From Artocarpus heterophyllus (taxonomy: Eukaryota; Streptophyta; Magnoliopsida; Rosales; Moraceae), in NCBI GenBank assembly GCA_025403435.1, contig CM046350.1, forward strand, positions 18,449,274 through 18,513,273: a DNA stretch of 64,000 bases, written 5' to 3'. The notes beneath the pieces were generated by a model. That model made no database searches. It saw only the letters and a list, made by a program, of their open reading frames with translations, and had not been told where the DNA came from. Positions within the stretch are counted from its first letter, which is position 1. Every line of letters begins with the position of its first letter. A program made the position numbers and the translations under genes. Below are positions 61,701 through 64,000 of the stretch, piece after piece.

Positions 61701-62093
61701 AAAGTTGCTCTTTTGTGCACAAATGCGTCGCCGGTGCTAAGGCCTACGATGTCAGAAGTGGTCAGCATGCTTGAAGGAAATACCATTGTTGAGGAACTAA
61801 TCCATGATCCTGGAATCTATGGTGATGAGTTTGGAAATGATTTGAGATTTAAACCTCTCAAAGCCTACCATCAACAAGTTCAAAAGAAGAGCAATGAAAT
61901 TGAAAGACAGGGCAAAAATTCTGTTTCAGACGCATCACGAATCGAACCCTCCAGAAGTACTTCTGCACACGATCTCTACCAGATAAATCCTGAATCCTTG
62001 ACCATTTCTGGTCATGATCTCTACAAGATCAATCCGGATTCCATGGACATCAGTGATATTTCTTCTAATCTCGTGTCCAATCATAGTTCTTGA
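35245..62093 (+). CDS. LRR-malectin receptor-like Ser/Thr kinase (LRR-VIII-2 type), gene 2
   Basis: Exons: 35245-35350, 39856-39997, 41335-41406, 52269-52340, 52452-52523, 52629-52700, 52955-53026, 53118-53189, 53304-53378, 53722-53793, 53902-53982, 55473-55535, 55622-55693, 56607-56669, 56816-56854, 57053-57099, 58204-58607, 59595-59790, 60039-60059, 60142-60273, 60417-60535, 60658-60868, 61021-61252, 61358-61508, 61608-62093. Joined they are open for 1,047 aa. A signal peptide covers residues 1-25. LRRs span about 83-368, malectin 398-597 ([38 protein letters not shown]), and the membrane helix about 612-632. The kinase runs from about 660 to 930: [10 protein letters not shown] 679-688, K700, HRD with D796, DFG 814-816, APEYALWG. 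The Ser-rich tail repeats [11 protein letters not shown] / [11 protein letters not shown]. The family signals at the plasma membrane; the ligand is unknown. Exon 4 lacks an acceptor AG. Exon phases match gene 1, so the pair arose by tandem duplication. Confidence 0.88.
36475..36855. repeat. Inverted-repeat MITE in intron 1
   Basis: Left arm TTGGCACTCCTTGAACTTTA onward, right arm ending TTCAAGAGGTGCCAGTAA. The arms pair over roughly 100-130 bp around a centre near 36,660. Non-coding, possibly Mutator-like; no clear target duplication found. Confidence 0.65.
37295..38170. repeat. AACC-GCCAGGTTC minisatellite with a higher-order unit
   Basis: Degenerate 20-25 bp units around GAACCCGCCAGGTTC, whose core GAACCNGNCAGGTTC is nearly palindromic. 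Between 37,472 and about 37,960 they are organised into units of 100-105 bp (starts near 37,472, 37,572, 37,676, 37,778, 37,883), each ending in a GCACCAACCG-type tract. Confidence 0.85.
38171..39855. other. Remainder of intron 1
   Basis: AT-rich with poly-A runs. Nothing recognisable. Confidence 0.5.
39998..41334 (+). other. Intron 2 of gene 2
   Basis: 1.3 kb, AT-rich, with an (AC)(AT) microsatellite at 40,764-40,798. No gene. Acceptor TTAACAG. Confidence 0.7.
40764..40798. repeat. (AC)11(AT)6 microsatellite
   Basis: Direct run of AC followed by AT units within intron 2. Confidence 0.9.
41930..42087. repeat. MITE family M1, copy H
   Basis: GTAAGAGCTTTACATTATAC and CTTTACACTATAGCATTT form the half units; it opens with TTTAGAATCTTGGTCC and closes with TTTAAAACACCCTAAA. 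Diverged. Confidence 0.5.
42340..43895 (+). mobile_element. Probable truncated LINE-like retroposon ending in poly-A
   Basis: A GC-richer segment in AT-rich intron DNA. It ends near TTTTATTGAAGTTTGCATTTC followed by 15 A, as plant LINE 3' ends do. It is split by the fold-back element at 42,940-43,466. No reverse transcriptase is left, so only a 3' part would be present. The left border is not sharp and I found no target duplication. Confidence 0.4.
42940..43466. mobile_element. CACTA-type fold-back MITE with 3-bp target duplication
   Basis: Begins CACTACAAAAAAAC and ends GTTTTTCTTGTAGTG, the termini of CACTA (En/Spm) elements. ATA flanks both sides (42,937-42,939 and 43,467-43,469), matching the 3-bp duplication of that group. 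The two arms of about 260 bp are almost complementary around a centre near 43,202, and ACGACAT/ATGTCGT is repeated throughout. A transcript would fold into one long hairpin. No transposase. Confidence 0.88.
43896..44679. other. Intron 3 DNA left of the Copia element
   Basis: AT-rich, then a CT-rich tract (44,570-44,675) into which the Copia element inserted. The CT-rich sequence resumes at 49,965. Confidence 0.5.
44680..45343 (-). repeat. 3' LTR of the Copia element
   Basis: Reads TGTTGCAAGA... to ...TTCCCCAACA on the minus strand. It matches 49,306-49,964 along its length, with differing GC-rich centres. Confidence 0.9.
45345..45355 (-). other. Polypurine tract of the Copia element
   Basis: CAAGTGGGAGA on the minus strand, one base from the 3' LTR; primes plus-strand DNA synthesis. 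Confidence 0.75.
45363..45881 (-). pseudogene. Copia RNase H domain, broken
   Basis: The frame at 45,567-45,881 has [39 protein letters not shown] and [10 protein letters not shown], the RNase H signature with its D and E residues. A stop in place of a His/Trp codon ends it at 45,567, and the C-terminal part continues at 45,363-45,566 ([14 protein letters not shown]). It would degrade RNA in the RNA-DNA hybrid; this copy is dead. Confidence 0.85.
45938..46625 (-). pseudogene. Copia reverse transcriptase, broken
   Basis: The frame at 46,329-46,625 contains [36 protein letters not shown] and the catalytic YVDDILIAG. The frame at 45,938-46,165 holds the later [15 protein letters not shown] and [14 protein letters not shown] part. 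Stops and a shift separate them, and upstream fragments continue to about 46,900. Confidence 0.88.
46904..47386 (-). pseudogene. Copia integrase C-terminus and linker
   Basis: Starts at [13 protein letters not shown], with [19 protein letters not shown] and a variable acidic linker ending in the [12 protein letters not shown] segment that precedes reverse transcriptase in Copia. A stop separates it from the integrase core. Confidence 0.82.
47561..48130 (-). pseudogene. Copia integrase core with zinc-binding N-terminus
   Basis: [18 protein letters not shown], then [11 protein letters not shown] (HHCC-type region, with its first His altered to Tyr in LWHYRLG), then the catalytic core: [32 protein letters not shown]. 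It ends at a stop after KKTIPGKA, before the usual catalytic Glu region, which is degraded at 47,390-47,560. Confidence 0.85.
48230..48443 (-). pseudogene. Copia protease remnant
   Basis: The minus-strand frame contains DSGASFHTT, the aspartic protease motif (about 48,390-48,410), followed by [11 protein letters not shown]. It lies in a different frame from gag and is bounded by stops. Confidence 0.75.
48444..49271 (-). pseudogene. Copia gag with two lesions
   Basis: The start at 49,271 ([20 protein letters not shown]) runs into TAG at 49,206-49,208, where a Trp is usual. It then continues as [14 protein letters not shown] to a basic region and a zinc knuckle [15 protein letters not shown], whose second Cys is Tyr. 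After the knuckle the frame shifts. Gag packages the element RNA. Confidence 0.85.
49291..49303 (-). other. Primer-binding site of the Copia element
   Basis: TGGTATCAGAGAG on the minus strand, two bases inside the 5' LTR. It is complementary to the 3' end of initiator methionine tRNA, the usual Copia primer. Confidence 0.85.
49306..49964 (-). repeat. 5' LTR of the Copia element
   Basis: 659 bp, TGTTGCAAGATGG... to ...TTCCCTAACA on the minus strand. It holds the element promoter; a TATTTATA tract is visible at about 49,657. Confidence 0.9.
49965..52266. other. Intron 3 DNA right of the Copia element
   Basis: Mixed composition. Repeated TTTACACATTAATACA units lie at 50,410-50,560, then a GC-richer tract to about 50,950, then AT-rich DNA. 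The segment at 51,200-51,267 is weakly complementary to 44,440-44,540, so an older DNA transposon may span the Copia element. No gene. Confidence 0.45.
52267..52268 (+). other. Missing splice acceptor before gene 2 exon 4
   Basis: The exon pattern demands an AG directly before TGATCTGACCCGCAACAAC; the sequence reads TTACAA. The exon itself is a normal 72-bp LRR with a good donor (CAT-GTAAGC at 52,341). Skipping it would keep the frame and remove one 24-residue repeat. Confidence 0.75.
54120..54840. repeat. Degraded inverted-repeat element in intron 11 of gene 2
   Basis: Units with CTTGATTTATC-GTTTGTTT and TTAGTCC(A/T)TTT at 54,200-54,235 and 54,540-54,580 are matched in complement by AAGGACTAAAGTGAAATTGA near 54,805. 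Non-coding, low complexity. Confidence 0.45.
57540..58190. repeat. AT-rich repeat tract in intron 16 of gene 2
   Basis: Recurrent TTTGTAGCTAA, AGCTACAAAA-like and AGCGACA motifs in both orientations, suggesting a degraded inverted-repeat element just before the malectin exon. Borders not found. Confidence 0.35.
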
Positions 62094-62991
62094 ACCCTAT
62101 ACTAGTATCCTTTTTCTGTCCTTGATTGCGCTAATACATATTTCCCTCCGAACTTTTTGTGCAATAGAACAAGTGAATTTGAGTTGAATTATTTTGCATG
62201 AAGTTTATTCCTTTTCAAAATTTGATTCTAAATAATTTTTTGCTCATAAAAAAATGGTACGTTGAGTTGAGTGCAGGATAGTAGACGCACTGAAGATATA
62301 GACACGTTTTATAGGATAATGTTGACAATTTTCGCAGGCTCCGTATATTACGGTATCGAGAAAATTACAAATGAAAATTTCAAAATATTGTAAGAATAAC
62401 AAAAATTACACAATAATTATCACAATAATTTTACTTTTAATTTTGTGTATATAACTACATAATAATTATTTTAATGATATTAATTTTTGTAATATTGCAA
62501 AAATTTTATTATATTTCAACTTCGTCACCAAAATATATTATATTTCTCGCTTTGCAGTATGTATATTATTGAGGTTAAGAGTTTAAATCCCATATTTGGT
62601 AATAAATAAATAAATAAGGGATATTTACCTTCTTACAGCTCATGTTTTAGGTTTATTACAAACCTAACCTTCGGTCTTTAAACTCATCAAATATGCACTA
62701 TCAGATTAGATTTAATACATAAATCTAACTTTGTCTTGGTCAATAATTGACTAAATCATCCTTAAAAAACAAAAAAAAAAAAACAAAACTTTCAAAAATT
62801 ATAAGGAAAAGTAAAAAAAAAAAACAGAAAAACCATTTTGAGGGTATTTTTGAGCATTTTTAAGGTCAAAACGGTAAGTTTAAAGTTTCTAAAGTTTTGT
62901 TTAGCTTTTTGCTTTTAATTTGAAGGTATCTTGGAAATTTTTAAGTCAACATTAAGGGTTGACCGTGAAAAGGTATACATTTGTATATTAA
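62094..62991. other. 3' flank of gene 2
   Basis: Probable 3' untranslated region, then AT-rich spacer. No gene seen. Confidence 0.5.
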
Positions 62992-63521
62992 GGGTTTGTT
63001 TGAGAGGGCTTCCTAAAAGCTGCTTTTGGCTACATAAATACAAAAGCTACTTTTATAAATGTTTGGATGATCTATCAGAAGTGCTTTGCTTCTCCAAAAG
63101 TACATCTTGTTAAGGGCACAAAATATGGCTTCAAACAGGAACTTCTGAAATAGATTTTGTGCCCATTTGACACAGTTTCTGTTTGTGCTTTTAGTTAGTA
63201 GAAAAAAAGAAACAAAAGTTGTACCTTTTCAGTAAATGTTTAGAATCATATTTTTAAAAGAGGTTTAATAGGTCAAAATAATTTCAAATTTTTTTAAGTT
63301 ACAAAAATGTTATATTTAAGCTTGTTATATATTATTACTATTTTAATACAAGTTTCAAAATCTATTTCATAAGTGTTTTTTTGAGAAGCTATATTTTGTG
63401 GCTTTGACAAAAAACACTTTTGAAGAGCAAAAACACTTCTGATAATTCATTCAAACACTTCTAGAAGCAGCTTTTGGACTCAAGAAGCTAAAGCAGCTTA
63501 GAAAGCCCTCCCAAACAGGCC
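62992..63521. repeat. MITE with GGGTTTGTTTGAGAGGGCTT ends
   Basis: The left end and the complement of the right end (GGCCTGTTTGGGAGGGCTTT) match over about 30 bp, followed on both sides by AAGCTGCTTT. About 530 bp, non-coding, of the general Tourist/hAT MITE style. Confidence 0.6.
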
Positions 63522-63722
63522 ATTTGAAACTTGTGCTAGTTGTTTAATAGGACATTATATATATTATAAATTTTTTTTTTATTAAGAAATTTTAAAATTG
63601 TTTTGACCTATTTAAACTTTAAAAAAATGGTTCCAAATACTCATTGAAAATGCATAACTTTTGCTTCTATTTTTCAACTGACTAAAAGTAGAAGCAAAAA
63701 ATATGCCTAACGGACCCTAAAT
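63188..63722. repeat. Second inverted repeat overlapping the MITE
   Basis: 63,188-63,300 (CTTTTAGTTAGTAGAAAAA onward) pairs with 63,590-63,703 (ending CAACTGACTAAAAG) over about 110 bp. Its right arm lies outside the first element, so one element is inserted in, or recombined with, the other. Confidence 0.6.
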
Positions 63723-64000
63723 CTAACCTAATGGTATATATTCAACGAGATAAAAAAAATCGAAGGGATAATTTTTGAATAAATATAAAATAAAGAGAGT
63801 ACAAAGAAGTAAATAACCCAACAAAAAAAATGGAGCAAGAGCTGCTCTTTCTTCTTTTTCTTCTTCTTCTTCTTTATTATTATTTTTTTTTGGTCAAAAC
63901 GAAAGACTGGAGCAAGTAACATCAACTATGAATGTAAACACTTAACGTTGAGCTACAATATTAATTACCTTCCAGAAGGCGACTGAAACATGTTTATTTT
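63723..64000. other. Window end, no feature
   Basis: AT-rich with a CTT-rich run at 63,845-63,875. No gene. Confidence 0.5.

Overview
The window is plant nuclear DNA, most likely from a dicot: AT-rich, GT-AG introns, and about two thirds of it transposon-derived. The only ordinary host genes I can support are two tandem plus-strand genes of one family: leucine-rich-repeat receptor kinases with a malectin domain (LRR-VIII-2 type, as in the Arabidopsis At1g53430/At1g07650 group). Both have the family layout: signal peptide, a run of about 72-bp exons that each encode one LRR and are split in phase 2, a malectin domain, one membrane helix and an RD-type Ser/Thr kinase.

Layout. 1-18,422: no host gene, but layered mobile DNA. 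This includes a Copia LTR end, a tRNA-derived SINE, a hAT relic split by an LTR, a solo LTR with a perfect 5-bp target duplication, a Mutator-like inverted-repeat element and many small MITEs. 18,423-26,800: receptor kinase gene 1 (24 exons). It is broken by an apparent 8-bp loss in the kinase exon and by a stop ahead of a still readable C-terminal tail. 27,639-32,020: a complete hAT transposon with a perfect 8-bp target duplication; its minus-strand transposase is interrupted by one in-frame stop. 35,245-62,093: receptor kinase gene 2 (25 exons, 1,047 aa if all are joined). It is open throughout, but one LRR exon has AA in place of the acceptor AG. Introns 1 and 3 are swollen to 4.5 and 10.9 kb by minisatellites, a CACTA-type fold-back element, a LINE-like retroposon and a decayed antisense Copia element. 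62,094-64,000: intergenic, with overlapping inverted-repeat elements.

Both genes would make plasma-membrane receptors that sense apoplastic or cell-wall signals; their ligands cannot be read from sequence. The main story is a tandem receptor pair in which one copy is decaying while the other stays open despite heavy transposon loading. Exon joins were worked out by hand from splice motifs, reading phase and family pattern; no transcript or database evidence was available.
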